Part shown: in pieces, positions 54,142-62,641 of the stretch
Numbering within the stretch: the first letter of the stretch is position 1
Layout of the letters: the number at the start of each line of letters is the position of its first letter
Assembly (NCBI GenBank): GCA_965183885.1
Contig: OZ238992.1
Location: 1-64,000, forward strand
Length of the DNA: 64,000 nt
Source: UWMA-0277 sp965183885
GTDB lineage: Bacteria > Bacteroidota > Bacteroidia > Flavobacteriales > BACL11
Reading direction: 5' to 3'
Position numbers and translations under genes: made by a program
Notes under the pieces: generated by a model
Database searches by the model: none
What the model saw: only the letters and a program-made list of their open reading frames with translations
What the model was told of the DNA's origin: nothing

Positions 54142-56659
54142 TTTCTGGTAAAGGTATAAAAATTAACTGTTGCATCATTTGCATTATCAACTCATCTTCA
54201 CAAGGCTCATGACAACAGCTATTAGCAAGTTGGCATAAATCATCTTTTCTTCTTTGTAAATCATTAAAACCATCTCTACTATTATGCTGTCCAGGAAAAC
54301 TAGTGTAACCAAATGAAGATGAGGAAGAAGCTACTTGAGGTGCAGCAACATCATTAGCAGGATCATTTACATAAAATAAGCCTGTAGTAGTATTATCTAA
54401 TAATTCAGGAAATAAATTACTAGTTGAAAAATCATTATCCGGATCATTTGGGTCTGAGAATTCATCATCCTCCCAAGTAGGTTGCATCAAGTCACCATCT
54501 CTATAATTACGTCCTGTTAAAAACGGAGAAACATTAGGAATAACTCTTCCATCATCAGCAAAAAGGATAGGACTATTTGGTGGACTAGTCCCATCTAAAC
54601 TTGAATAGTAATCTCTAAAATAATTATCAACAGGTGCATTTAAATGATCATCCCAAGTTTCTGATTTGTTCATTTCCATAGTAATAATTCCATTTGGAGT
54701 CATAACATCTTTAGCATAACCTCTACTATCAAAAAGACCATAAGAGGTAGAGGGACTAGTTGGATCCCAATAATTGGCTTCTTCCCCATAAGCTAAGGGG
54801 CGTATCATGGTAAAAGGTGTTTTAGTTTCTGCTGCATGGCAACCCATACAAGTATTTAAAGATAATTGTTTTCTTATTTTTTTATCGTCCTCCATCTGTT
54901 GCTGATTATGATTTACAAAATTATTAGCATAATATTGTCCAACCTCCCAAAAATCCAATCCAAAATAATGCATAATCTCATCTTGCAGTCTAGCCGTAGG
55001 CTGCAATAAATCATTTGGTATATTATGATTACCATGTTTTACACGCATGGTATTTGAACTAGTAAAAGGATAAAAACCATATATCCAACTAAGAATATTA
55101 TTAGAAAAATCACTATAGCTACTACTTCTGAATTTAAAACCGTTAGGAGCAAAATTATCATCCTCGAAAGGAACATTAGTTGTTGGTGCATTAGTTAAGA
55201 AGCCATCATTATCAACCTCATATTGCCGGAGTTCCCAAAAAGGCTCTACCCAATTATTCGAACCTCCATTAACAGGATCAAACAATTTCTCATTGGTTCG
55301 TACTTGATTAATAGCACTACCATTAGGTTTACTTGGTGCCGCATTACGAAGTGTTACCGTATTAGTAAGCTGCTGTAATGCTGCATTATAGTTTATGATA
55401 TCAGCAGCATCATCCAAGTCATAAGCAGATAAGGCTGCCCAATCCCTTGCTCTTTGGCGTACCTCACAAGCTGTTTTTTCTATATTCCCATATTCTAAAA
55501 TTACATTCATCCCCTCCCAATCTAAAAAAGGAATACTTCCCCCTGAACCAGCTGAACTAGAATTCCCATGTAAAGGAGGTGCTCCAGTTGTAGGATTAAT
55601 TAAAGTAAAAACAAAACGCGTTTCACCAGCATTAAACGCTCCTGTGCTAAGGTAAGCATGATTGCTTCTTAAATCTTGGCGGTTTACAATGGCTGTAAGT
55701 TTAAAGGGAGCAGCTTCAAGCAGTTTATAAATATCCTCTGCATCAGTAATATTTTCCCAATGATTTTCCCAATAACTATTATCTGAAGAAAGCAATGAAA
55801 TTGAAATATTTGGAAAAACTAATTGAGTCCAAGGAAGAAAAATATGTTTTTCCAACTGAAAATCTCTTTTTACAGCTATTTTAGCATTCAACTCATATTC
55901 TGCCCCTATACTCAATACCCATTCCTTTAAAAAATTTCTTACATGATCAATTTCAGCTTGGGTAGGGTTTGCTTGGCTTGCAAAACCTCCTGCCATATTA
56001 AGCATTAACTTCCCAAAAGTCCAAGCCCCTAAAGGGTTTCCTGTTAAACCTTGCGTTACATTAGTAGTCCTTACAGGGTCTTCAACTACCCCTAAATGGG
56101 TAATGAATAAAGAGTTCTGCTTTTTAATATCCTCACAGTCAATCTCATTAATAACAATAGGGTTTATCGGTGTAAGATGACCACTATCAAAAGCTCCTAC
56201 ATCAAAAGGAATAATAGCATTAGCAGATACATAGTCCCCTACATGGCCTGTAAATTTTAAAGCATAACCTCTATTAAAAAGTTGTTGCTCCTTATCCAAT
56301 ATTTGTTGCATAAAAGCATCAGGGTCTTGTTTTACATACCCCGTATATACAGAGTCATTTGCAAAAATATCAGGAGCTACACCATCGTTCCTTAATTTGC
56401 ACACCTCTGAACCTCCCATAAAAATACTAATAGTATCCGATAAAGGAATATCCTTAATATATTCTACCTGTAATGCCATAGTATTTCCATTTACAGGGTT
56501 CATCATTTTTTTCACCCAAATATTAAGTGGTATGGGGGGCTGCTGTTGGTAATCATGAGCTACCAAAGGGCTAATAGTAGGTGCATTTAAACTGCTTAAT
56601 GTCGTAAATAGGCCAATGCTAAAAAGCACTAACACAATTGTAATTCCTAACTTTTTCAT
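54131..56659 (-). CDS. Large exported protein with a single CxxCH haem motif, unknown family
   Basis: 842 residues. Signal peptide or anchor about 1-27. Residues 50-130 resemble a choice-of-anchor X type beta domain (LRNDGVAPDIFANDSVYTGY). The 600-residue remainder is not recognised; it contains one CMGCH motif near 605-609 in LNTCMGCHAAETKTPF, a pattern seen in large single-haem proteins of other bacteria. The C-terminus is Cys-rich (CQLANSCCHEPCEDE). No T9SS domain is visible. As first gene of an operon with four T9SS propeller proteins, it may be their redox or scaffold partner; this is inference from position. The start is ATG at 56659; no good -7 box was found. Confidence 0.75.
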   Translation of the reverse strand: MKKLGITIVLVLFSIGLFTTLSSLNAPTISPLVAHDYQQQPPIPLNIWVKKMMNPVNGNTMALQVEYIKDIPLSDTISIFMGGSEVCKLRNDGVAPDIFANDSVYTGYVKQDPDAFMQQILDKEQQLFNRGYALKFTGHVGDYVSANAIIPFDVGAFDSGHLTPINPIVINEIDCEDIKKQNSLFITHLGVVEDPVRTTNVTQGLTGNPLGAWTFGKLMLNMAGGFASQANPTQAEIDHVRNFLKEWVLSIGAEYELNAKIAVKRDFQLEKHIFLPWTQLVFPNISISLLSSDNSYWENHWENITDAEDIYKLLEAAPFKLTAIVNRQDLRSNHAYLSTGAFNAGETRFVFTLINPTTGAPPLHGNSSSAGSGGSIPFLDWEGMNVILEYGNIEKTACEVRQRARDWAALSAYDLDDAADIINYNAALQQLTNTVTLRNAAPSKPNGSAINQVRTNEKLFDPVNGGSNNWVEPFWELRQYEVDNDGFLTNAPTTNVPFEDDNFAPNGFKFRSSSYSDFSNNILSWIYGFYPFTSSNTMRVKHGNHNIPNDLLQPTARLQDEIMHYFGLDFWEVGQYYANNFVNHNQQQMEDDKKIRKQLSLNTCMGCHAAETKTPFTMIRPLAYGEEANYWDPTSPSTSYGLFDSRGYAKDVMTPNGIITMEMNKSETWDDHLNAPVDNYFRDYYSSLDGTSPPNSPILFADDGRVIPNVSPFLTGRNYRDGDLMQPTWEDDEFSDPNDPDNDFSTSNLFPELLDNTTTGLFYVNDPANDVAAPQVASSSSSFGYTSFPGQHNSRDGFNDLQRRKDDLCQLANSCCHEPCEDELIMQMMQQLIFIPLPENGH

Positions 56660-56749
56660 AAAAATGATTTTTTAATTAATAATAGACTACATTTTTTTAC
56701 TTTTAGTATTTATCGATTTTAAAGTTAAGAAAAAAATATAAAAATTAAA

Positions 56750-56774
56750 AAGCACTTCAATAAATAAAGTGCTT
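56750..56774 (-). terminator. Terminator-like hairpin
   Basis: AAGCACTT / AAGTGCTT, 8-bp stem with a 9-nt loop; on the minus strand a T-rich tract follows. Second stop for transcripts from priA or an attenuator in the leader of the 56659 gene. Confidence 0.65.
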
Positions 56775-56871
56775 GTGCATACATTAATATTTAATTAATT
56801 ATCAAATACTTACAAAAACAAAAATATCTCATAAAAAATAAAATTTACAATAAAAAAACATTAATAATTAT

Positions 56872-56881
56872 TGTACCTACA
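56872..56881. promoter_or_regulatory. TGTACCTACA motif
   Basis: Identical to the core at 14467-14476 and in a similar AATNATTGTACCTACA context. Lies about 210 bp upstream of the CxxCH-protein gene. Function unknown. Confidence 0.4.
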
Positions 56882-57005
56882 TATATTTTTTAGTTGCAGT
56901 TTAGTAAATCGTCATTTATTGGCTTTATGCATTTTTATGCGTTTTTTTTGAAATACCAATTGGAGAATTTGTAAATTTATTAGCACTTAGATTAGAAGAA
57001 ACAAG

Positions 57006-57031
57006 AAAAAAAGTCCTATTCTTAAACAGGA
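57006..57031 (-). terminator. priA terminator overlapping the stop codon
   Basis: On the minus strand TCCTGTT and AATAGGA pair (one G-T) around loop TAAG, whose TAA is the stop codon, followed by a run of seven T. Confidence 0.75.
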
Positions 57032-59466
57032 TCTACATTTAAGATAAAGCGTACCGACCTAAAATCCTTATGTTCTTGCATTTTTTGGATAATGGTATTC
57101 AATATTAGTTTTGCTTCTGCTATCGAAGCTTTATGCTCTATCTTAAGCAGTATATCCTTATGATAATAATTACGAATACGAGATATAGAAGGGTATTCAG
57201 GACCTAGAACCCTAGTTCCAAAGCTCTTGCGCATAAGCAGTGTTAACTGCTCAGCAGCAGCATCTAATTTTCTTTGGTTTTTATGTTTTAGGGTAATACC
57301 AATTAAACGATTATAAGGAGGGTAAGCAAATAATTTACGTTCCTCAATTTGCTGCTTTATAAAGGAAGTGTAATCATTTGCTTTTAAAAGCTGAAACATT
57401 TCATGTTCTGGATCATGAGTTTGCACCAATACCTTTCCTTGTTCTCCTTTTCGCCCTGCCCTACCTGCTACTTGCATCATCAACTGAAAAGCTCTTTCAT
57501 AAGCTCTAAAATCAGGGAATTTTAGCATACTATCAGCGTTTAACACTCCTACAACAGCAACATTATCAAAATCAAGCCCTTTTGTAAGCATTTGTGTACC
57601 TACCAAAATATCTATTCTTCCCAATTCAAAATCACTAATAATATTTTGATGGGCATTTTTTCCTCTTGTAGTATCGTAATCCATTCTCTTACTTATATAC
57701 TCAGGAAATATTTCTTTTAAACTTTCTTCAATTTGCTCAGTTCCAAAACCTTTATCATCAAAATCTTTTGCTGTACAAGAAGGACATACTTCAAGAACTT
57801 GCTCAGTATATCCACAGTAATGACATTTTAAATGATTATTCCATTTATGATAAGTCAAACTAACATCGCAATGCTTACAATTTGGAGTATAAGTACAAGT
57901 ACCACAACTAAGTACAGGAGCATAGCCTCTTCTATTTTGGAATAATATAATTTGTTTACCTACAGCTAAAGCCTCCCTAATTGCTACTAATAACTCTGGA
58001 GAAAACTGATGTGTCATTTGCTTTTTTAGGTGTGCTTTACGAATATCTACAGTTTGTATTTTAGGCAGTGCTATATTAGCATACCTAGTATGCATAGCTA
58101 CTAAAGCATATTTACCTATCTTGGCATTATAAAGTGACTCTACACTAGGAGTAGCCGAACCTAACAATACTTTTGCTTTATGCAAATGTGCTAAATAAAT
58201 AGCTGCATCTCTAGCATGATACCTTGGTGCAGGCTGCTGTTGCTTAAAAGAAGCATCATGCTCCTCATCAACGATAATCAACCCTAAATTATCAAAGGGC
58301 AAAAATAAAGATGACCTTGCTCCAAGCATAATTGGATATTTTACCTTATCGGTTAAATTTCCTTGCACCGCCTTCCATACCTCTACTCGCTCTGCATTAC
58401 TTAAATGAGAGTGTGTAATTCCTACCTTATTACCAAAATGTTTTTGTAAGCGTTTTATAATTTGAGTAGTAAGTGCAATTTCAGGCAATAAGTATAACAC
58501 CTGCTTCCCTGCATCTAATTGCTCTTGTATTAACTTTATATAAAGCTCCGTTTTTCCTGATGAAGTGACCCCATGCAACAAACACACCTCTTTTTTTGTA
58601 AATGCTGATTTTATCTCATCTAACGCTTTATACTGAAAATCTGTCAAATCTTTATCAGCAATACGTTCCACTTCTTTTTTCAATAACCTACTAACAGACT
58701 CTTCCTCAATACATAAAACTCCTTTACTAACTAAAGCATTTAATATTGCTCTACTATAGCCTGTATCCTCTAACAACCTACTAACAGTCCATCTTTTTTC
58801 TGGGTAAGCTATTAACAGTTGTAAAAATGCATTAACAAACCCAGTTTGTTTTACTGTTAACTGCTGACTCTTAAGTTCTTGTTCTTGCATCTTAAAAGAA
58901 ACGATACGCACTAACTTTTCTTTAAATTTATCGTGTAATTCTTCTTTTACTTGAACTATTTCCTTTCTAATTAATATATTAATAAAACTAAATATATTCT
59001 TTCGTTTTATTATTTGTGAAATCTCAAGTATGTTTAATTCCTCTTGATGGGTCAATAAGTTTATTAAAGTAATTTCATCTGACTCTAGATTATCAATATC
59101 TCCATCAAAATCAGGATGTATTATTACTTTTGACTCTGAGGCTAATTTTAATGATGCTGGTAAAGCAGCCTGCATAACATCACCTACATTACACATATAA
59201 TAGGCTGCAATCCAATCCCAAAACTGTAACTGTAATGCGTTTACAACCGGTGGTTCATCCAAAATTGCTACTAAAGGCTTTACTTCATAACCTAAAGGTT
59301 TTTCCTCATGAATCTTTTTTACAATAGCAGCATATAATTTTCGTACTCCAAATTGCACTACTACCCTTTGCCCAACAAGCAAATCAGTAGCAAAAGTGGC
59401 ATAAGTAAAAGTACCTTTAAGCGGTAAAGGTAAAATTACATCAACATATTTACAGTCATTAAACAT
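57022..59466 (-). CDS. priA: Primosomal protein N' (replication restart helicase)
   Basis: 814 residues from ATG at 59466; the upstream TTG at 59475 is less likely. N-terminal DNA-binding domain (VILPLPLKGTFTYAT, GQRVVVQFGVRKLYAAIV), Walker A LLHGVTSSGKTELY near 300, DEEH box IIVDEEHDASFKQQ near 400, the eight-Cys zinc domain (CGTCTYTPNCKHCD and CHYCGYTEQVLEVCPSC) near 515-560, and helicase motifs GTQMLTKGLDFDNV and QVAGRAGR. It restarts stalled replication forks. Standalone gene with its own terminator. Confidence 0.96.
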   Translation of the reverse strand: MFNDCKYVDVILPLPLKGTFTYATFATDLLVGQRVVVQFGVRKLYAAIVKKIHEEKPLGYEVKPLVAILDEPPVVNALQLQFWDWIAAYYMCNVGDVMQAALPASLKLASESKVIIHPDFDGDIDNLESDEITLINLLTHQEELNILEISQIIKRKNIFSFINILIRKEIVQVKEELHDKFKEKLVRIVSFKMQEQELKSQQLTVKQTGFVNAFLQLLIAYPEKRWTVSRLLEDTGYSRAILNALVSKGVLCIEEESVSRLLKKEVERIADKDLTDFQYKALDEIKSAFTKKEVCLLHGVTSSGKTELYIKLIQEQLDAGKQVLYLLPEIALTTQIIKRLQKHFGNKVGITHSHLSNAERVEVWKAVQGNLTDKVKYPIMLGARSSLFLPFDNLGLIIVDEEHDASFKQQQPAPRYHARDAAIYLAHLHKAKVLLGSATPSVESLYNAKIGKYALVAMHTRYANIALPKIQTVDIRKAHLKKQMTHQFSPELLVAIREALAVGKQIILFQNRRGYAPVLSCGTCTYTPNCKHCDVSLTYHKWNNHLKCHYCGYTEQVLEVCPSCTAKDFDDKGFGTEQIEESLKEIFPEYISKRMDYDTTRGKNAHQNIISDFELGRIDILVGTQMLTKGLDFDNVAVVGVLNADSMLKFPDFRAYERAFQLMMQVAGRAGRKGEQGKVLVQTHDPEHEMFQLLKANDYTSFIKQQIEERKLFAYPPYNRLIGITLKHKNQRKLDAAAEQLTLLMRKSFGTRVLGPEYPSISRIRNYYHKDILLKIEHKASIAEAKLILNTIIQKMQEHKDFRSVRFILNVDPV

Positions 59467-59559
59467 AGCAAGCAAATATGAATATTTTAGAGGATATATA
59501 ACAAAAGTAAAGTAGCTTAATTATAAACAAAAACTGAATAGCTAAGATTCCATTTTCAA

Positions 59560-59604
59560 TATGATTGAAATCATAATTATTATCAAAGATATTTGTTAAA
59601 TTTG
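59560..59604 (+). promoter_or_regulatory. FNR/CRP-type operator plus -7 box for the MbnP/peroxidase genes
   Basis: TATGATTGAAATCATA (59560-59575) is a perfect 6+4+6 inverted repeat with a TGA-N6-TCA core, and TAAATTTG (59597-59604) is a perfect -7 box. Centre-to-box distance is 29.5 bp, identical to the nar promoter. The ATG is 38 bp after the box. Confidence 0.7.
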
Positions 59605-59642
59605 CGTTATTAATTTACAACTATAACCTTAACATATATAAA

Positions 59643-60386
59643 ATGAAAAAAGTACTTTTAATCTTATCAGCAGTTGCAATATTTACTTCTTGTAAAAAAG
59701 ACGAACACCTTAATACTGAAGATAAACACCTTAACACTAATCTAACTGTAAACTTCACGCATACTGTTGATGGTAATCAATTAACAACAGATGAGATGAT
59801 ATACCAAAATGCTAATGGAGAAGATTATAGTGTTATTACACTAAAGTATTTAATTTCTGGAATAGAATTACAAAAAGAAGATGGAAGTACAATTGTTTTA
59901 AAAGATGTTCATTCTATAGATATTAATGATCCTTCTAGCCTTAGTTTTACAATAGATAGTTTAGACAATAGCCTATATACATCTATAGCGTTTAACTACG
60001 GACTAGATACAAGCAGAAACATAAGTAATTATTATGTTAATGAAGATTTTCATGCTACAATGTTTTGGCCTGATATGATGGGAGGTGGTTACCATTATAT
60101 GAAACTTGAAGGTGCTTATACTAATGACTCAACATTCTATAATACACACACTGGTGGAACAATGGGAATGGACTTCTCATTTACTAAAGAGTTTGATGTC
60201 AATCTTAATGTATGTAACGAATCTGGAGATGCTACTATTGATATCAATATGGAAATTAACAATTGGTATACTAACCCTAATACTATATCATTTGCTGGAG
60301 CTATAATGGGAGATGCTACTAAGCAAATGCAATTAAAAGCTAATGGTTCTGCTGATGTATTTAGCACCTCTTATACTATTGAGTAA
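59643..60386 (+). CDS. MbnP-like copper-binding lipoprotein
   Basis: 247 residues. Lipobox IFTSC (Cys17), then a beta-rich domain with MbnP-type signatures: LTVNFTHTVDGNQL, ISGIELQKEDGS, the motif MFWPDMMGGGYHYMKLEG with its Trp near 143, then a HTGGTMG segment. MbnP proteins of methanotrophs bind copper using a Trp converted to kynurenine by their partner diheme enzyme MbnH. Here the next gene, 2 bp away, encodes just such a diheme protein. The pair is likely periplasmic and membrane-tethered. Trp modification and copper binding are inferences from family membership. Confidence 0.82.
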   Translation: MKKVLLILSAVAIFTSCKKDEHLNTEDKHLNTNLTVNFTHTVDGNQLTTDEMIYQNANGEDYSVITLKYLISGIELQKEDGSTIVLKDVHSIDINDPSSLSFTIDSLDNSLYTSIAFNYGLDTSRNISNYYVNEDFHATMFWPDMMGGGYHYMKLEGAYTNDSTFYNTHTGGTMGMDFSFTKEFDVNLNVCNESGDATIDINMEINNWYTNPNTISFAGAIMGDATKQMQLKANGSADVFSTSYTIE

Positions 60387-60388
60387 AT

Positions 60389-61465
60389 ATGAAGAAATCC
60401 TTAATCTTACTGCTTTCTATTTCAATATTTTATTCTTGTAAAAAAGAAAAAGGATGTACTGATATAGCTGCCACAAATTATAGTGCTACAGCCGAAAAAG
60501 ATGACGGAAGTTGTAATTACTTTACTACTACACCCTATACAATTGCAACCCCTAACGGATTTCCTGACATACAAATTCCTTCGGACAACCCTTTAACGGA
60601 AGAAGGAATTGCCTTAGGGAAAGAATTATTTCATGACAAAATACTAAGTGGTGACGGAACACAGTCTTGTGCATCATGTCATTTACAATCAGCAGGATTT
60701 TCAGATACTAATCGGTTTAGTACAGGTATAGATAATTTACAAGGAAATAGGAATGCCTCTACAATTATTAATGCAGGGTGGAATACTTCTAATTTTTGGG
60801 ATGGAAGAGCAACAACTTTAGAAGACCAAGCCTTTGGTCCTGTAGTAAACCCTATTGAGATGCATAATACTTGGGTAAATGCTGAAGCTTCATTAAATGC
60901 TGATGAAAATTATCGTAACCTCTTTAAAGCTGCTTTTGATATTAACTATATCGACTCTAACCATGTTGTAAAAGCAATTGCACAGTATGAACGTACCCTA
61001 ATATCAGCAAATAGCAAATACGACCAATATTTAAGAGGTGAAACACAACTTAGCCCTTCTGAGCTAAATGGATATGCTATCTTTAATTCCGAAAAAGGAG
61101 ATTGTTTTCATTGCCATGGAACAGCAATGTTTATGGATAACTTATTTCATAATAATGGGCTTGATACTGATCCATTTCTTGATTTAGGCTTAGGAGAAGT
61201 AAATAATGATGCTAATGATAATGGAAAGTTTAAAACACCTACCCTAAGAAATATAGAACATAGTGCCCCTTATATGCATGATGGAAGATTTTCTACATTA
61301 GAAGAAGTAGTAGATCACTATAACTCTGGAGGGCAATATTCAAGTACTGTTGATCCCTTAATGAAGAAAGTAGGTGTTGGATTGCAACTTACAAACCAAG
61401 AAAAGCAGGATTTAATCGCATTCTTAAAAGCTTTATCTGATGAGGAGTTTCTTAATGAACTTTAA
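60389..61465 (+). CDS. Diheme MbnH/MauG/cytochrome c peroxidase-family lipoprotein
   Basis: 358 residues. Signal with lipobox IFYSC (Cys16), a GCTDIAATNYSATAEKDDGSC module (Cys-bounded, common in Bacteroidota surface proteins), then the diheme domain: CASCH near 102-106 and CFHCH near 240-244. The canonical NFWDGRATTLEDQAFGPVVN segment with NPIEMH follows the first haem, and APYMHDGRFSTLEEVVDHY is near the end. It could be a hydrogen peroxide-reducing peroxidase or an MbnH-type enzyme that oxidises the adjacent MbnP-like protein. The 2-bp spacing to that gene favours the latter. Probably transcribed from the FNR-type promoter at 59560. Confidence 0.9.
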   Translation: MKKSLILLLSISIFYSCKKEKGCTDIAATNYSATAEKDDGSCNYFTTTPYTIATPNGFPDIQIPSDNPLTEEGIALGKELFHDKILSGDGTQSCASCHLQSAGFSDTNRFSTGIDNLQGNRNASTIINAGWNTSNFWDGRATTLEDQAFGPVVNPIEMHNTWVNAEASLNADENYRNLFKAAFDINYIDSNHVVKAIAQYERTLISANSKYDQYLRGETQLSPSELNGYAIFNSEKGDCFHCHGTAMFMDNLFHNNGLDTDPFLDLGLGEVNNDANDNGKFKTPTLRNIEHSAPYMHDGRFSTLEEVVDHYNSGGQYSSTVDPLMKKVGVGLQLTNQEKQDLIAFLKALSDEEFLNEL

Positions 61466-61476
61466 TCATACTCTCA

Positions 61477-61521
61477 ACTGACATACATCATATAATAGGA
61501 TAAGTTGCTTCTCTATTTTTA
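61477..61521 (+). promoter_or_regulatory. Weaker FNR/CRP-type operator and -7 box for the second peroxidase gene
   Basis: ACTGACATACATCATA (61477-61492) has the TGA-N6-TCA core and one good half (TCATA on the right). TATTTTTA (61514-61521) matches 7 of 8 positions of the -7 box (last G replaced by A). The spacing is again 29.5 bp. Weaker than the other three, but in the same geometry. Confidence 0.5.
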
Positions 61522-61535
61522 CAAAAAAATAGAAA

Positions 61536-62582
61536 ATGAAAATACAATTACTCGCAGCTCTATTACTCTTTTTAATTATTGGATGTACCGAAGAAACAGC
61601 TTTCAAGTATGAGCAAACACCTTACAGTTTAGATATACCAAATGGCTTTCCTAATATGAAACTAGAAGCTGATAATCCGCTTACTATTGAGGGAGTTGCT
61701 TTAGGAGAAAAACTATATTCTGATAATATATTATCTACTAATGGTAATTCTTGTTCTAGTTGTCATTTACAAGAATATGCCTATTCAATACCAGGAAACG
61801 GAGCTACAGGAAATAATGTTATGCCTCATTTTAATTTAGGGTGGAAAAAATACTTTGGATGGACAGGTGGAGAACATATACTCGAAAAAGTTGATTTAGG
61901 AGATTTAGAAGACGGGAATCCTTTTTTAAATGATAATGGAGAGTTAGGGCAAAACGATTCTATCTTGGCACGCTTCAAACGTCACTCAGAATACTCAACT
62001 CTTTTTCAAAAAGCATTTAATATTGAGATAACTACTGTTACTGAAAATGAGCGCAAACAATACATTAGTAATGCCTTATCACAATTTATGAGGACATTAA
62101 TTACTGCAAATAGCAAATACGATCAATACCTAAGAAGAGAAACTCAACTTAGCCCCTCTGAATTAAATGGCTATGCTATTTTTAATGATGAAAGAGGAGA
62201 TTGTTTTCATTGCCATAGTACAGCTATGTTTACTGATCATTTATTTCATAATAATGGATTAAACACTACTTTTGAAGGAGTGGACCAAGGAAGATACTCT
62301 ATTACAAATAATCCTGAAGATATTGGAAAATTCTACACCCCTAGTTTAAGAAATATTGAACACACAGCACCTTATATGCATGATGGTGTATATAATACTT
62401 TAGAAGAGGTTATTGAGTTCTATAATTCTGGAGGAAATTACTCATCAACTATTGATCCATTAATGAAACATTTAGGAGTAGGTTTACAGTTAACTAATCA
62501 AGAGAAGGAAGATTTAATTGCCTTTCTTAAAACATTATCTGACGAAGATTTCTTAGGAGGAAAATTAAGAACAAATCAATAA
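61536..62582 (+). CDS. Second diheme peroxidase-family lipoprotein, divergent
   Basis: 348 residues. Lipobox LIIGC (Cys17). Diheme motifs CSSCH near 73-77 and CFHCH near 225-229. The C-terminal half is close to the upstream gene (ANSKYDQYLR, ETQLSPSELNGYAIFN, APYMHDG), so the two arose by duplication. After the first haem the usual FWDGRA...NPIEM segment is replaced by a different sequence (GWKKYFGWTGGEHILEK), which in MauG-type enzymes surrounds the interhaem region. It may therefore have a different substrate or redox behaviour. It lies 70 bp downstream of the first peroxidase with its own candidate operator. Confidence 0.87.
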   Translation: MKIQLLAALLLFLIIGCTEETAFKYEQTPYSLDIPNGFPNMKLEADNPLTIEGVALGEKLYSDNILSTNGNSCSSCHLQEYAYSIPGNGATGNNVMPHFNLGWKKYFGWTGGEHILEKVDLGDLEDGNPFLNDNGELGQNDSILARFKRHSEYSTLFQKAFNIEITTVTENERKQYISNALSQFMRTLITANSKYDQYLRRETQLSPSELNGYAIFNDERGDCFHCHSTAMFTDHLFHNNGLNTTFEGVDQGRYSITNNPEDIGKFYTPSLRNIEHTAPYMHDGVYNTLEEVIEFYNSGGNYSSTIDPLMKHLGVGLQLTNQEKEDLIAFLKTLSDEDFLGGKLRTNQ

Positions 62583-62602
62583 CTAAAGTAAGATATTAGC
62601 CT

Positions 62603-62610
62603 TATATTTG
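62603..62610 (+). promoter_or_regulatory. -7 box of the M43 metalloprotease gene
   Basis: TATATTTG, 31 bp before the ATG. No TATGA-N6-TCATA site was found at the 30-bp upstream position, so this gene is probably outside the FNR-type set. Confidence 0.55.
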
Positions 62611-62641
62611 CAGTCGTTTTCAAAAAAATAACCCTATACTT

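Larger units (their letters stand above)
56660..57021. other. 362-bp non-coding region between priA and the CxxCH operon
   Basis: It contains a terminator-like hairpin (56750-56774), a TGTACCTACA motif (56872-56881) and the priA terminator (57006-57031). No open frame of interest; the promoter of the 56659 gene must be here but no consensus box was found. Confidence 0.6.

Noticed and set aside
59467..59475. TTG start for priA
   Set aside because: The ATG nine bases later gives the family N-terminus, and TTG adds no conserved residues.
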